Assembly: GCA_026400075.1 (NCBI GenBank)
Contig: JAPLPS010000074.1
Span: 1 to 54,526, forward strand
Reading direction: 5' to 3'
Length of the DNA stretch: 54,526 nucleotides
DNA from: Polaromonas sp.
GTDB taxonomy: Bacteria; Pseudomonadota; Gammaproteobacteria; Burkholderiales; Burkholderiaceae_C
Each line of letters opens with the position of its first letter. The stretch's first letter is position 1. A program made the position numbers and the translations under genes. Positions 10,375 through 20,296 of this stretch are shown here, one piece after another. Under the pieces are notes generated by a model. It was not told where the DNA came from and made no database searches. It was given only the letters and a program-made list of their open reading frames with translations.

Positions 10375-10767
10375 ATGTGTCAGGTGTTTATTGGCGCTGA
10401 TCCGGCGCTGTACGAAAGCCGGGTGCGCTCGGTGCGGCTGCACGGCATGGCCACCAGCATCCGGCTGGAAAACATGTTCTGGAATGTGCTCGACGACATC
10501 GCCCGCCGTGACCGCCTGAGCGTGCCCCAGCTCTGCACCCGGCTGCACGACGAGCTGATGGCCGAGCGCGCCGACATCGAAAATTTCGCGTCGTTTTTGC
10601 GCGTGTGCTGTGGCCGCTATCTGACGCTGCAGCTGTCCGGCGGCATTCCGCGCGATGCGTCGATTCCCATTGCCAGCCTCAACGCCCAGCGCGTGCTGGC
10701 CGCCGAGCAGCGACCGTTTGCGCGCTTTGATGCGGCGGGCTGCGCGCAGCAAGCGCAGGCGGCTTGA
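10375..10767 (+). CDS. Ribbon-helix-helix domain protein
   Basis: VRLHGMATSIRLENMFWNVLDDIARRDRLSVPQLCTRLHDEL resembles RHH_4 proteins. Confidence 0.75.
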   Translation: MCQVFIGADPALYESRVRSVRLHGMATSIRLENMFWNVLDDIARRDRLSVPQLCTRLHDELMAERADIENFASFLRVCCGRYLTLQLSGGIPRDASIPIASLNAQRVLAAEQRPFARFDAAGCAQQAQAA

Positions 10768-10809
10768 TTTGCGCCTGGCTGGCGTTCCCGCTCAGGCGCT
10801 GGCGCGGGC

Positions 10810-11700
10810 TTAACTCAACACCACGCTGCTCAAACGCCGCCGGTAGGTGGCGATGGTCGCGTCTTCCGGCGGAATCTGGCCGTCGGCGACCTTGGGCTTG
10901 GGCATCTCCATGATGTCGAGAATGGCGATATAGGTTTTGCGCGCCAGACCGTCATTCCACACCTTGTCGCGCATCAAAATGTCGAGCAGTTCGTCGAGCG
11001 CCTCGGTCCAGCGCTGCTGGGCCATCAGCCAGCGCGCCTTGCCGAAGCGAGCGTCAAAATCGCGCTTGTTGGCGGCGATGCTGGCGTCAAAAGCGGCGCC
11101 CGCGTCCTCGCCCAGCGCGTTGATGGTGACGAAATCGAGCGCGTCCATCCAGCGTTTCAGCGAATCAAAGCGGCGCACCACGCCGGTCTGGGCAATCACC
11201 GGCGCAAAGGCGACTTTGGCCTCGTCTTCCAGGCCCTGCAGCAGCAGCTGCCGGACGTAGTCGAAGCGGGCGTTGTCGTCGGTGGGCGCGGCGGTGACGG
11301 CGTCCTGCAGCTTTTGCAGAACCGCTTGCGGGTCGGTATCGTCGAAGGTTTCCAGCGCCAGTTCCTCTTCGGCGGCGGGCGGCACGTAGCGTTCGAGGAA
11401 AGCGCGGATGTCGCTCTCGGGCAGCACGCCGGCAAAGCTGTCCACCGGCTGGCCGTTGACCAGCATGATGCAGGTCGGCACGCTCTGGATGCCAAAGGCG
11501 GCGCTGAGTTTTTCCTGGCCGATGGCATCGACTCGCACCAGTTTGAAGCTGCCGCCGTAAGCGGTTTCCAGCTGCTCCAGCAGCGGGCCAAGCAGCCCGT
11601 CGGGGTCGCCGCCGGGCGCCCAGAACTCAAGCAGCACGGGCAGGGTTTGCGAAGCGGTCAGCACTTCGTTTCTGAAATTGGCGAGGGTGGCGTCGATCAT
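10810..11700 (-). CDS. Thioredoxin-fold co-chaperone (YbbN/CnoX-like) lacking the CXXC motif
   Basis: [45 protein letters not shown]...[21 protein letters not shown] plus C-terminal TPR-like region. Confidence 0.85.
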   Translation of the reverse strand: MIDATLANFRNEVLTASQTLPVLLEFWAPGGDPDGLLGPLLEQLETAYGGSFKLVRVDAIGQEKLSAAFGIQSVPTCIMLVNGQPVDSFAGVLPESDIRAFLERYVPPAAEEELALETFDDTDPQAVLQKLQDAVTAAPTDDNARFDYVRQLLLQGLEDEAKVAFAPVIAQTGVVRRFDSLKRWMDALDFVTINALGEDAGAAFDASIAANKRDFDARFGKARWLMAQQRWTEALDELLDILMRDKVWNDGLARKTYIAILDIMEMPKPKVADGQIPPEDATIATYRRRLSSVVLS

Positions 11701-11907
11701 GGGTGTGGAGGAAAATAAGGTGTGGATACGGGCTTTTGAGGCGGTGCGGCGCGGTGGGCGCGCTGCCTGTCTGCTGCAGGCACGACGATAGCATGCAGGC
11801 ACGCGAAACGGCCCGTGTTGCTTCAGCGCAAGGCGGACGACCCCAGCACCTTAAAATCCCCGATTCCAGGCGCACCGCCGGCAATCCATACGACTTGAAA
11901 CTTCTTT

Positions 11908-12335
11908 ATGACGACAACCAACAACCCGGCAAGCCCTCTCGTGGGCGTGGTGATGGGCTCCAGCAGCGACTGGGACACGATGCAGCACGCGGTGCAAATC
12001 CTGCAGCATTTCGCGGCCTGCAAGCCATCATCGCGGGCGCGGGCGGCGCGGCGCATTTGCCCGGCATGCTGGCGGCAAAAACCATTGTTCCCGTCCTCGG
12101 CGTGCCGGTGGCGAGCAAGCATTTGCAGGGCGTCGATTCGCTGCACAGCATCGTGCAAATGCCCAAAGGCATTCCGGTGGCGACGTTTGCGATTGGCGTG
12201 GCCGGTGCGGCGAATGCGGCGCTGTTTGCCGTCGCGATGCTGGCGCTGCACGACAAGGAACTGGCCGAAAAACTGCAGGTTTTCCGCGCCGAGCAAACCG
12301 CCGCTGCCCGCGCCATGACGCTGCCCCCGCTATGA
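11908..12335 (+). pseudogene. purE: N5-carboxyaminoimidazole ribonucleotide mutase, disrupted by a frameshifting internal deletion
   Basis: Frame 1 gives [35 protein letters not shown], then the PurE reading switches to another frame: [62 protein letters not shown]. The SAHR-containing segment is absent. Confidence 0.92.
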
Positions 12336-13591
12336 GCGCGTTGTCCTCTCTTTCTCCGGGCGAGGGCGCGGCCAGCAGTGCCAGCGCCCCCGCCGTGAAG
12401 CCCTTGATTCTTCCCGGCGCGACGCTGGGCGTGATGGGCGGCGGCCAGCTTGGGCGCATGTTTGTCCACGCCGCGCAGCGCCTCGGTTACTTCACCGCCG
12501 TGCTCGACCCGGACGCCGACAGCCCGGCCGGGCGCGTCAGCCATCACCACATTCAGACCGGCTACAGCGACGCCGCTGGCCTGGCGCAACTGGCCACGCT
12601 GTGCGCCGCCGTCACCACCGAGTTTGAAAACGTCCCCGCCAGCGCCCTGCAGACGCTGGCCGCGACGCTGCCGGTCGCGCCCGGCGCCGCCGCCGTCGCC
12701 ATCGCGCAGAACCGGATTGAAGAAAAATCGCACTTCACCGCCAGCGCCGGTGTCGCAGGCGTGACCTGCGCGCCGCATGCCGTCATCACGACGCAGGCGC
12801 AGCTCGATGCGGTGCCTGCCGACCTGCTGCCCGGCATCCTGAAAACCGCCCGCATGGGCTACGACGGCAAAGGCCAGGTGCGCGTCAAAAACGCCGCCGA
12901 ACTCGCCGCCGCCTGGGCCAATCTGGCGCAAGTGCCCTGCGTGCTGGAAAAGCTGTTGCCACTGAAGGCTGAATGCTCGGTCATCGTGGCGCGCGGCTGG
13001 GACGGCGCCATCGTCGGCTTTGCGCCGCAGCACAACGTGCATGTGGACGGCATTCTGGCCATCACCGAGTCGTTTGACGGCGCAATGGCGCCCGCGCTGG
13101 CCGAGCGCGCCCAGGCCGCCGCCCGCGCCATTGCGGCGCACATTGAGTACGTCGGCGTGCTGTGCGTGGAATTTTTCGTGATCGACGATGGCAGTGAACA
13201 CGGCGCGCTGGTGGTCAACGAGATGGCGCCGCGCCCGCACAACAGCGGCCACTACACGATTGACGCCTGCGACATGTCGCAGTTCGATTTGCAGGTGCAT
13301 GCGATGGCCGGTCTGCCGCTGCCCGTGCCGCGCCAGCATTCGCCCGCGATCATGCTCAACCTGCTGGGCGATATCTGGTTTGACGCGCAAGGCCAAGCCC
13401 GCACGCCCGATTGGGCGGCGGTGCTGGCGCTGCCCGGCGCGCATTTGCACCTGTATGGCAAAAGTGACGCCCGCTCGGCCCGCAAAATGGGCCATTTGAC
13501 CATCACCAGTGCCGATGTCGCCAGCGTGAAAGCCACGGCGCGCCAGGCGATGCAGATTCTGGGCCTGCCCGGCCTGGACGCCTTGTCATGA
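12332..13591 (+). CDS. purK: 5-(carboxyamino)imidazole ribonucleotide synthase
   Basis: [22 protein letters not shown]...[11 protein letters not shown]...[17 protein letters not shown]. Confidence 0.95.
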   Translation: MSALSSLSPGEGAASSASAPAVKPLILPGATLGVMGGGQLGRMFVHAAQRLGYFTAVLDPDADSPAGRVSHHHIQTGYSDAAGLAQLATLCAAVTTEFENVPASALQTLAATLPVAPGAAAVAIAQNRIEEKSHFTASAGVAGVTCAPHAVITTQAQLDAVPADLLPGILKTARMGYDGKGQVRVKNAAELAAAWANLAQVPCVLEKLLPLKAECSVIVARGWDGAIVGFAPQHNVHVDGILAITESFDGAMAPALAERAQAAARAIAAHIEYVGVLCVEFFVIDDGSEHGALVVNEMAPRPHNSGHYTIDACDMSQFDLQVHAMAGLPLPVPRQHSPAIMLNLLGDIWFDAQGQARTPDWAAVLALPGAHLHLYGKSDARSARKMGHLTITSADVASVKATARQAMQILGLPGLDALS

Positions 13592-13622
13592 AGATGGCGC
13601 GCTTGCGCGTGGGCGCTCCATC

Positions 13623-14609
13623 ATGATTTTGTCCGGCACCGACCCGCAGGCGATTCTTGCCGCTGCCGCCCGCATTCAGGCGGGCGAACTGGTGGGTTTT
13701 CCGACCGAGACGGTTTATGGCCTGGGCGCGGACGCGTCCAGCGACGCCGCCGTGGCCGGGATTTTTTCTGCCAAAGGCCGCCCGTCCGACCACCCGCTGA
13801 TCGTGCATCTGGCCGACGCGGCGCAGGTCAGCGACTACGCCAGCAGCGTGCCGCCGTTTGCCGCCCGCCTGATGGCGGCGTTCTGGCCCGGCCCGCTGAC
13901 GGTGATCCTGCCGCGCCGCGACGGCGTGGCCGCTGCGGCGGCGGGCGGGCAGAACTCGATTGGCCTGCGCTGCCCGGATCATCCGGTAGCGCTGGCATTT
14001 TTAAAGGCCTGCGCCACCGGCGTGGCTGGGCCGAGTGCGAACCGCTTTGGCCGCGTCAGCCCGACGACGGCGGCGCATGTGGCGCAGGAGTTTGGCGACG
14101 ATTTAATGGTGCTGGACGGCGGGCCGTGCGAAGTCGGCATTGAGTCCAGCATCGTCGATTGCACACGCAGCCGCCCGGTGCTGCTGCGCCCCGGCGTGCT
14201 CACTCGCGCCGAGCTCGAAGCCGCTTGCGGCGAGCCGGTGCTGGCCAAAGATGAATTGCTGCAAGAAGCGGGCGGCGCGCCGCGCGCCTCCGGCACGCTG
14301 GAAGCGCATTACGCGCCCAACGCCAAAGTGCGGCTGATGGACGCGGGCGCGATTCAAACTGCGCTCGACCTGCTCGGCGCCGACGCCGCCCACATTGCGG
14401 TGTACGCCCGCGACGTGCTGCGCATCAAGTCTGAAAAAGTGCTGTTCCGGCGCATGCCCGGCGACGCGCTGGCCACAGCCCAGCAGCTGTTTGCCGTGCT
14501 GCGCAGTTTTGACGACCAGGGCGCCCGGCTGATCTGGATCGAAAACCCGCCCGCCAGCCCCGAGTGGGACGGCGTGCGCGACCGGCTGGGCCGGGCGGCG
14601 GCGAGTTAA
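13623..14609 (+). CDS. L-threonylcarbamoyladenylate synthase (Sua5/YrdC family)
   Basis: GELVGFPTETVYGLGADAS, FSAKGRPSDHPLIVHL, PSANRFGRVSPTTAAHV; long form with Sua5 C-terminal domain. Confidence 0.92.
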   Translation: MILSGTDPQAILAAAARIQAGELVGFPTETVYGLGADASSDAAVAGIFSAKGRPSDHPLIVHLADAAQVSDYASSVPPFAARLMAAFWPGPLTVILPRRDGVAAAAAGGQNSIGLRCPDHPVALAFLKACATGVAGPSANRFGRVSPTTAAHVAQEFGDDLMVLDGGPCEVGIESSIVDCTRSRPVLLRPGVLTRAELEAACGEPVLAKDELLQEAGGAPRASGTLEAHYAPNAKVRLMDAGAIQTALDLLGADAAHIAVYARDVLRIKSEKVLFRRMPGDALATAQQLFAVLRSFDDQGARLIWIENPPASPEWDGVRDRLGRAAAS

Positions 14610-14623
14610 AGCGCTGCCCGCGC

Positions 14624-15766
14624 TCAGTTCATTGGGGTGCGCGCGTAGTTCTTGTAGGTGTAGAGCGTGACGGCGGGCTTGGTCAGCTCGCCATTGGCGG
14701 TGAAGGCGATGCTCGCGGTCACGCCCTTGAACTGCGTCTTGCCGATGAAGGGCAGGTAGGCTTTGGGCTCGACCGAGTTGGCGCGCTTCATCGCGTCCAC
14801 CAGCACGAAGGTCGCGTCATAGGCGTAAGGGCTGTACATCTGGAACTGGCCGGGGAAGCGGGCGTCGTATTTTTTCTTCCAGTCCGCGCCGCCCTGCATT
14901 TTTTCGATAGAGGCGCCGCCGGTGGCGCAGGTCACGTTGTGAACCGTCCCCGCCTTGCTGGCCAGCTCGGGCAGTTTTTCGGTACACAGCGCATCGCCGC
15001 CAAAGAGCTTCACATTGGCCAGGCCGAGCTGCTGCAGCTGGCGCAGCATCGGGCCAGCCTGCGCGTCCAGGCCGCCGAAGAAAATGGCGTCGGGCTTTTT
15101 GCTCTTGATGCTGGTCAGGATGGCCATGAAATCGGTGGCCTTGTCGGTGGTGAACTCTTCGCCGACGACTTCCATGCCTTTTTGTTTTGCCGTCGCCTTG
15201 AACACATCGGCCAGGCCCTGGCCGTAAGCGGTGCGGTCGTCAATGATGGCCACTTTTTTGATGCGCAGGGCATCGCTGGCATACACCGCCAGCGCCGCGC
15301 CGAGCGCGTTGTCGTTGGCAATCAGCCGAAAAGTGGTCGGGTAGCCGGGCTTGGTCAGGCCGGGGTTGCTGGCCGAGGCGGTGATGTGCGGAATGCCGCA
15401 TTTGTTGTACACGCTGGACGCCGGAATCGTGGTGCCCGACTGCAGATGCCCGATCACGCCTGCGACTTTGGTGTCGCACAGCTTTTGCGCCACGGCGGTG
15501 GCCTGGCGCGGATCGCCCGCGTCGTCTTCGGCGACCAGCTCGAACTTGATCTTCTTGCCGCCGATGACCAGGTTCTGGGTGTTCAGCTCGTCAATGGCCA
15601 GGCGCACGCCGTTTTCGGTGTCCTTGCCGATATGGGCGATGCCGCCGGAAGTCGGGCCAGCGTGGGCGATTTTGACGGTTTGCAGCTCCTGGGCCTGGGC
15701 GCTGCCCAGTGTCAGCAGGGCCAGGGTCAGACCGGATGTGAGGCTTAACAAGGCGGATGGGGACAT
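14624..15766 (-). CDS. Branched-chain amino acid ABC transporter substrate-binding protein
   Basis: Signal peptide; VKIAHAGPTSGGIAHIGKDTENGVRLAIDELN; LivK-like. Confidence 0.9.
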   Translation of the reverse strand: MSPSALLSLTSGLTLALLTLGSAQAQELQTVKIAHAGPTSGGIAHIGKDTENGVRLAIDELNTQNLVIGGKKIKFELVAEDDAGDPRQATAVAQKLCDTKVAGVIGHLQSGTTIPASSVYNKCGIPHITASASNPGLTKPGYPTTFRLIANDNALGAALAVYASDALRIKKVAIIDDRTAYGQGLADVFKATAKQKGMEVVGEEFTTDKATDFMAILTSIKSKKPDAIFFGGLDAQAGPMLRQLQQLGLANVKLFGGDALCTEKLPELASKAGTVHNVTCATGGASIEKMQGGADWKKKYDARFPGQFQMYSPYAYDATFVLVDAMKRANSVEPKAYLPFIGKTQFKGVTASIAFTANGELTKPAVTLYTYKNYARTPMN

Positions 15767-15830
15767 GAAAAAACCTCTTCAGAAAAAGGAAAAAATTATA
15801 GGCCGCCGCTGATTCGTGTCCAATAGCGCG

Positions 15831-16049
15831 ATGCATATCCCCGACGCCATCGACCACCGCCTGACCGAACTCGAAATCAAGGCCAGCTTCAGCGAAGACC
15901 TGCTGGAGCAGCTCAACCAGGTCATCATCCGCCAGCAGCAGCAAATCGACGCGCTGCTGCGCGAAGTCACCCAGCTGCGCCAGCAAATGCCCGAACCCGG
16001 CCCGACGGGCTTTAGCCGCGCGGGCGACGACCTGCCGCCGCATTATTGA
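15831..16049 (+). CDS. slyX: SlyX family protein
   Basis: HRLTELEIKASFSEDLLEQLNQVIIRQQQQIDALLREV...DDLPPHY. Confidence 0.9.
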   Translation: MHIPDAIDHRLTELEIKASFSEDLLEQLNQVIIRQQQQIDALLREVTQLRQQMPEPGPTGFSRAGDDLPPHY

Positions 16050-16086
16050 AAAATAGTTATTTACCATCCACTTGGATGGTGATAGG

Positions 16087-16518
16087 ATGGCTTTCATGCC
16101 ACCTAAAACCGCATCTTCCGTCGCCGCCGCCAAGCCGGCCGACGAAAAAATCACCATCAACCTCGGCTACGTCGATCTGGGCCAGATCGACTTGCTGGTG
16201 CAGGAAGGCTTTTACGCCAACCGCACCGACCTGATCCGCACCGCCATCCGCAACCAGCTCGCCGTTCATGCCGATGCGGTGAAACAGGTGGTGGCGCGCA
16301 AAACGCTGGTGCTGGGCATCCAGCATTTCAGCGCCGCCGACCTGCGCGCCGTGCAGGCCTCCGGCGAGACGCTGCAAATTCGCATTCTGGGTCTGGCCAG
16401 CATCGCGCTTGATGTCAGCCCGGAGCTGGCGCTGGCGGCGATTGATTCGGTCGTCGTGCTCGGCGCGCTGCATGCCAGCGCGGCGGTCAAGGCGGCGCTG
16501 GCGGGCCGCATCCGCTGA
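16087..16518 (+). CDS. CopG/RHH-type transcriptional regulator
   Basis: KITINLGYVDLGQIDLLVQEGFYANRTDLIRTAIRNQLAVH; adjacent to a PHB-depolymerase-like esterase. Confidence 0.8.
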   Translation: MAFMPPKTASSVAAAKPADEKITINLGYVDLGQIDLLVQEGFYANRTDLIRTAIRNQLAVHADAVKQVVARKTLVLGIQHFSAADLRAVQASGETLQIRILGLASIALDVSPELALAAIDSVVVLGALHASAAVKAALAGRIR

Positions 16519-16556
16519 TTTTTCCCCCTGTTCTTTTGAAACCGAAAGGAAATGCC

Positions 16557-17894
16557 ATGAACGCCACTTTTCAACGCCTGATGCGCGAGGCCGCCCGGCT
16601 GGCGCAGGCCGCCAGCCAGTCCGGCCAGACGGGTTTGCCCGGCGGATTTCCCGCTGTGTCCCTGCCCGAGGCGCTGCAGGGCCATCCGGCGAGCGCGTCC
16701 TTTCAGCAGCTGATGGCCGAGGCGACCCGGCTGACCCAGAGCGGCGACCTGCAGGCGGCGACAGCGGCGATTCAGTCCGCGCTCAGCGGCGCGGCCGCCG
16801 CCGTGCCCACTGCTTTTACCGCGCCGACGACTTTTGCCATGCGCGACGTGATTGACGTGCAGGCGCGTGAAGTCTGGCGCGAAGCGTGGCCGCAACAGTC
16901 GCCCGCAGCGGCGGCGCCAGCATCGAACGCGGCTGGCGGGGAGTCAGCGCCAGCATCGAACGCGGCGGCCGGGGAGGCGGCGCCAGCGTCCAGCGCGGCG
17001 GGCGGCGCCAGCGCGCCAGTTGCGCCAGTTGCGCCGTTGAACCCCGGCCCGGCGGGCCAGTTCATCACCGGCAGTCACAGCGACGCCAGCGCGGGCAAGC
17101 GCGACTACAAGCTCTACATTCCGCCAGCCGCCGCCGACGGCCAGCCGCTGCCGCTGGTGGTGATGCTACACGGCTGCACGCAAAACCCGGACGATTTCGC
17201 CGCAGGCACCGGCATGAACGAGGCGGCGCGCCTGCGCGGCTTTTACGTGCTGTACCCGGCGCAGACGCAGCGCGCCAACGCGTCCAGCTGCTGGAACTGG
17301 TTCAAGCACAACCACCAAAAGCGCGGCCGGGGCGAACCTGCCTTGCTGGCGGGCATGACGCGGGCGGTGATGGCCAGCCACGCCATCGACCCGCAGCGCG
17401 TTTATGTCGCTGGGCTGTCGGCGGGCGGCGCGATGGCGGCGATTCTGGGCGACGCCTACCCCGAGCTGTTTGCCGCCGTCGGCGTGCATTCCGGCCTGGC
17501 GACCGGCGCGGCGACGGACATGCCCTCGGCCTTCGGCGCGATGAAAAACGGCGCCGCCGCCGCCAGTCCGCGCAGCAAGGCCAGCCCGCCGACCATCGTC
17601 TTTCACGGTGACGAGGATGCGGTTGTTCATCCGTCTAACGGCCAGCATGTTGTGGCCGCCAGCGCTGGCGCCTTGAAGTCAGAGCACCAGCGCAAGCGCA
17701 GCCGCAACGGGCGCGAGTACAGCCAGCACCGCTACCAGCACGCCGACGGGCGCGTGGTGGCCGAGCACTGGGTGGTGCATGGCGCGGGCCACGCCTGGTC
17801 GGGCGGCAGCGCGCAAGGCTCGTACACCGACGCGCAGGGGCCGGACGCGACCGAGGAGATGCTGCGCTTTTTCCTGGAGAAGCGGCTGCCCTAA
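16557..17894 (+). CDS. PHB depolymerase family esterase
   Basis: RDYKLYIPPAAADGQPLPLVVMLHGCTQNPDDFAAGTGMN; nucleophile elbow GLSAGGAMA; GAGHAWSGG. Confidence 0.9.
   Translation: MNATFQRLMREAARLAQAASQSGQTGLPGGFPAVSLPEALQGHPASASFQQLMAEATRLTQSGDLQAATAAIQSALSGAAAAVPTAFTAPTTFAMRDVIDVQAREVWREAWPQQSPAAAAPASNAAGGESAPASNAAAGEAAPASSAAGGASAPVAPVAPLNPGPAGQFITGSHSDASAGKRDYKLYIPPAAADGQPLPLVVMLHGCTQNPDDFAAGTGMNEAARLRGFYVLYPAQTQRANASSCWNWFKHNHQKRGRGEPALLAGMTRAVMASHAIDPQRVYVAGLSAGGAMAAILGDAYPELFAAVGVHSGLATGAATDMPSAFGAMKNGAAAASPRSKASPPTIVFHGDEDAVVHPSNGQHVVAASAGALKSEHQRKRSRNGREYSQHRYQHADGRVVAEHWVVHGAGHAWSGGSAQGSYTDAQGPDATEEMLRFFLEKRLP
16914..17012 (+). repeat. 33-bp (11-aa) degenerate tandem repeat x3 in the esterase linker
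   Basis: gcgccagcatcgaacgcggc... encodes APASNAAGGES/APASNAAAGEA/APASSAAGGAS. Confidence 0.85.
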
Positions 17895-18040
17895 AAAGCC
17901 GCGTTGGCCGATAAAAATCGGCAAATGCTTTGCCGAATTCAGGTTTTCAGAGCGCCTGCGTCGGGCGCTCTGCAGGAAAAGGTACAGTGGCTCGCAGTTT
18001 TTCGACAGTTCTTTGCTTCAACCCTAAAGGCGCTACTTTC

Positions 18041-18448
18041 ATGACATCACCTCGGCTGGCACTCATTGCCCACGATGGCAAAAAAACCGACATCATCACG
18101 CTGGCCAAGGAATTCCTCAGCTATCTTTCAACCTGCGAGCTCTGCGCCACCGGCACCACCGGGCAGCGACTGATGGACGAGACCGGCCTGCAGGTTGAGC
18201 GTTTGCTAAGCGGCCCGTTCGGCGGCGATTTGCAAATAGGGTCGCGCATCGCCATGCGTCAGGTCGATGCGATCATTTTTCTTCGCGATCCGATGACTTC
18301 GCAGCCGCACGAGCCCGATATCAACGCGCTGGTGCGGGCCTGTGACGTCCACAACCTGCCGTGCGCGACCAATCTTGCCACCGCCCGCCTGGTGTTGCAG
18401 CAGCTGCAGGCGCTCAAACCTTCTTCGGAAAGCGCGCTTTCAGCCTAA
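18041..18448 (+). CDS. mgsA: Methylglyoxal synthase
   Basis: [20 protein letters not shown]...ATGTTGQRL...[12 protein letters not shown]...[15 protein letters not shown]. Confidence 0.93.
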   Translation: MTSPRLALIAHDGKKTDIITLAKEFLSYLSTCELCATGTTGQRLMDETGLQVERLLSGPFGGDLQIGSRIAMRQVDAIIFLRDPMTSQPHEPDINALVRACDVHNLPCATNLATARLVLQQLQALKPSSESALSA

Positions 18449-18615
18449 AGCGCCCGCTGACCCGGCTTGATACCGCCTTTTTCCTTTTTTGAGCAGCACT
18501 TGCCGCTTCAGTTTCGGCCGCCTGCCGCATGACCTGAATCAAGCGCTTGGCGCTGGCCTGGGCCGATAGTGCATCGGCGCAGGTCAGTGAATCAAACGTC
18601 AAAAAGGAAAATTCC

Positions 18616-18906
18616 GGTCAACCACCCCAGCCTAAAGGCCGGAGCTTGAAGTCCAAAAACAACGAGCCAGGTTGAAACAGGGAAAGCGGTAACCAGCCCG
18701 CTACGTTAGCAATGGGTCGTTAAGACGCACCAGCAAATGCTTCCTCAGTTTGCTGCTCTGCAAGGCTTTAATCATGCAGACCAAGGGTAAAGGGTTGAAG
18801 GTTTTAGTCGCTACTCGCAAGGGTAGGAGCCGGTTGCTGACAGTCCCGAGGGGAGATTTGCCGAAAGGCTTACGTCACAAGGCCCGTAAGGGCAGAAGGT
18901 TTTGAA
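18616..18906 (+). ncRNA. HEARO/omega-RNA-like region upstream of iscB (5' boundary approximate)
   Basis: Non-coding block directly abutting the iscB ATG. Starts ggtcaaccaccccagcctaaaggccggagcttgaag and ends ...aaggcccgtaagggcagaaggttttgaa, the characteristic arrangement of HEARO RNAs with IscB ORFs. Confidence 0.8.
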
Positions 18907-20271
18907 ATGGCAGCATTTGTTTTGGATAGAGGAGGCAGGCCACTGATGCCCTGCACCGAAAAGCGGGCCAGATTGCTGCTGGAACGCGGTCGCGCCAGAG
19001 TACACAAGATGTTGCCGTTCACGATTCGCGTCGTTGACCGCTTTGCTGAATCTGGCGAGTTTCAGGCTCTGCGCTTCAAGCTTGACCCCGGCAGCAAGAC
19101 CACCGGCATGGCTTTGGTGCGGGAAACCGCAGAGTACGGCGTGGCCGTCATCAACCTGTTTGAGCTGGTACACCGTGGCAAACAGATCAGCGAAGCACTC
19201 ACGGCACGGCGTGGGCATCGCAGGCAGCGGCGCAGTCACTTGCGCTACCGTGCGCCCCGGTTCTTGAACAGGGGCAACAAAAAGTCAGGCTGGCTGGCGC
19301 CAAGCCTGCAACACCGGGTTGATACCAGCATGGCTTGGGTGAACCGCATCCAGCGGTATGCCCCGGTGTCAAGCATCAGTACCGAACTGGTGCGCTTTGA
19401 CATGCAGGCACTGGAGAATCCGGAAATTGAAGGCGTGCAGTACCAGCAGGGCACCTTGACGGGCTACGAAGTCCGCGAGTATCTGCTGGAAAAGTGGGGC
19501 CGCACTTGCGCCTACTGCGGCGCCAAGAACGTGCCGCTGCAAATTGAGCACATCCAGCCCAGGTCTAAGGGCGGTTCAAACCGCATCAGCAATCTGGCGC
19601 TGGCTTGTCAATGCTGCAATCAGCAAAAAGGGGCCACAAGTATTGAAGACTTTTTGAGGAAACAGCCCGAGCGTTTGAAACGTATTCAGGCCCAAGCCAA
19701 GCGTCCGCTCAAGGATGCTGCTGCCGTCAATGCAACTCGCTGGGCGCTGGTCAACGCCCTCAAGGCGACGGGTCTTGCTGTTGAAACCGCCTCCGGCGGC
19801 AGAACAAAATTCAATCGGAGCCAGTTCAACATTCCTAAAACCCATGCGCTCGATGCTGCCTGTGTCGGCTATGTGAACGCAATGACCGGCTGGCGCAAGC
19901 CGACGCTGTGCATCAAGGCAATGGGGCGCGGCAGTTATCAGCGCACCCGGCTGGACAAGTTTGGCTGCGTGCGCGGCTATCTGACCCGTTCAAAAAGCAT
20001 CCAGGGTTTTCAGACGGGCGATATGGTGAAAGCCGAAGTCACTCAAGGCAAGAGGGCAGGCAGCTACACCGGACGGGTTGCAATCAGGGCATCGGGCAAC
20101 TTCAATATTCAAACCTGTCATGGTTTGGTTCAAGGTGTATCCCACAGCTATTGCACCGTCGTGCAGCGCGGCGATGGATACGGTTATCAACTGGTGGCAA
20201 AAACGGACGCGACAGGTACGCCACCGCAGCAAGGAACACTTCGTGTTCCGCGCTCTACCTCCCCGGCCTGA
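18907..20271 (+). CDS. iscB: IscB RNA-guided nuclease (RuvC split by HNH)
   Basis: PLMP-type N-terminus (RGGRPLMPCTEKRARLLLERGRARVHKM), RuvC-I LDPGSKTTG, Arg-rich bridge helix RRGHRRQRRSHLRYR, HNH CAYCGAKNVPLQIEHIQPRSKGGSNRISNLALACQCCNQQKG, RuvC-III HALDAACVG. Confidence 0.93.
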   Translation: MAAFVLDRGGRPLMPCTEKRARLLLERGRARVHKMLPFTIRVVDRFAESGEFQALRFKLDPGSKTTGMALVRETAEYGVAVINLFELVHRGKQISEALTARRGHRRQRRSHLRYRAPRFLNRGNKKSGWLAPSLQHRVDTSMAWVNRIQRYAPVSSISTELVRFDMQALENPEIEGVQYQQGTLTGYEVREYLLEKWGRTCAYCGAKNVPLQIEHIQPRSKGGSNRISNLALACQCCNQQKGATSIEDFLRKQPERLKRIQAQAKRPLKDAAAVNATRWALVNALKATGLAVETASGGRTKFNRSQFNIPKTHALDAACVGYVNAMTGWRKPTLCIKAMGRGSYQRTRLDKFGCVRGYLTRSKSIQGFQTGDMVKAEVTQGKRAGSYTGRVAIRASGNFNIQTCHGLVQGVSHSYCTVVQRGDGYGYQLVAKTDATGTPPQQGTLRVPRSTSPA

Positions 20272-20296
20272 AGGCCGAGGTTTCACGCGCAAACTG

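Larger units (their letters stand above)
18616..20285 (+). mobile_element. Non-autonomous ISC (IS200/IS605-like) element carrying omega-RNA and iscB; boundaries approximate
   Basis: Left subterminal hairpin-like ccagcctaaaggccgg (about 18628-18642), right hairpin cggcctgaaggccg (about 20264-20277). No Y1 tnpA ORF. Confidence 0.7.

Noticed and set aside
11906-13495. 529-aa minus-strand ORF opposite purE/purK, and many other long antisense ORFs
   Set aside because: Shadow ORFs from high-GC codon bias; composition is low-complexity Arg/Ala/Gly and the opposite strand has a clear conserved protein.
16914-17012. Possible CRISPR-like array from the 33-bp repeat
   Set aside because: The units are contiguous with no spacers and lie in frame inside a coding region; it is a protein linker repeat.
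18414-18602. 62-aa minus-strand ORF between mgsA and iscB
   Set aside because: TTG start, no clear RBS or family; only its last residues resemble the PhnA terminus, treated as a repeat relic instead.
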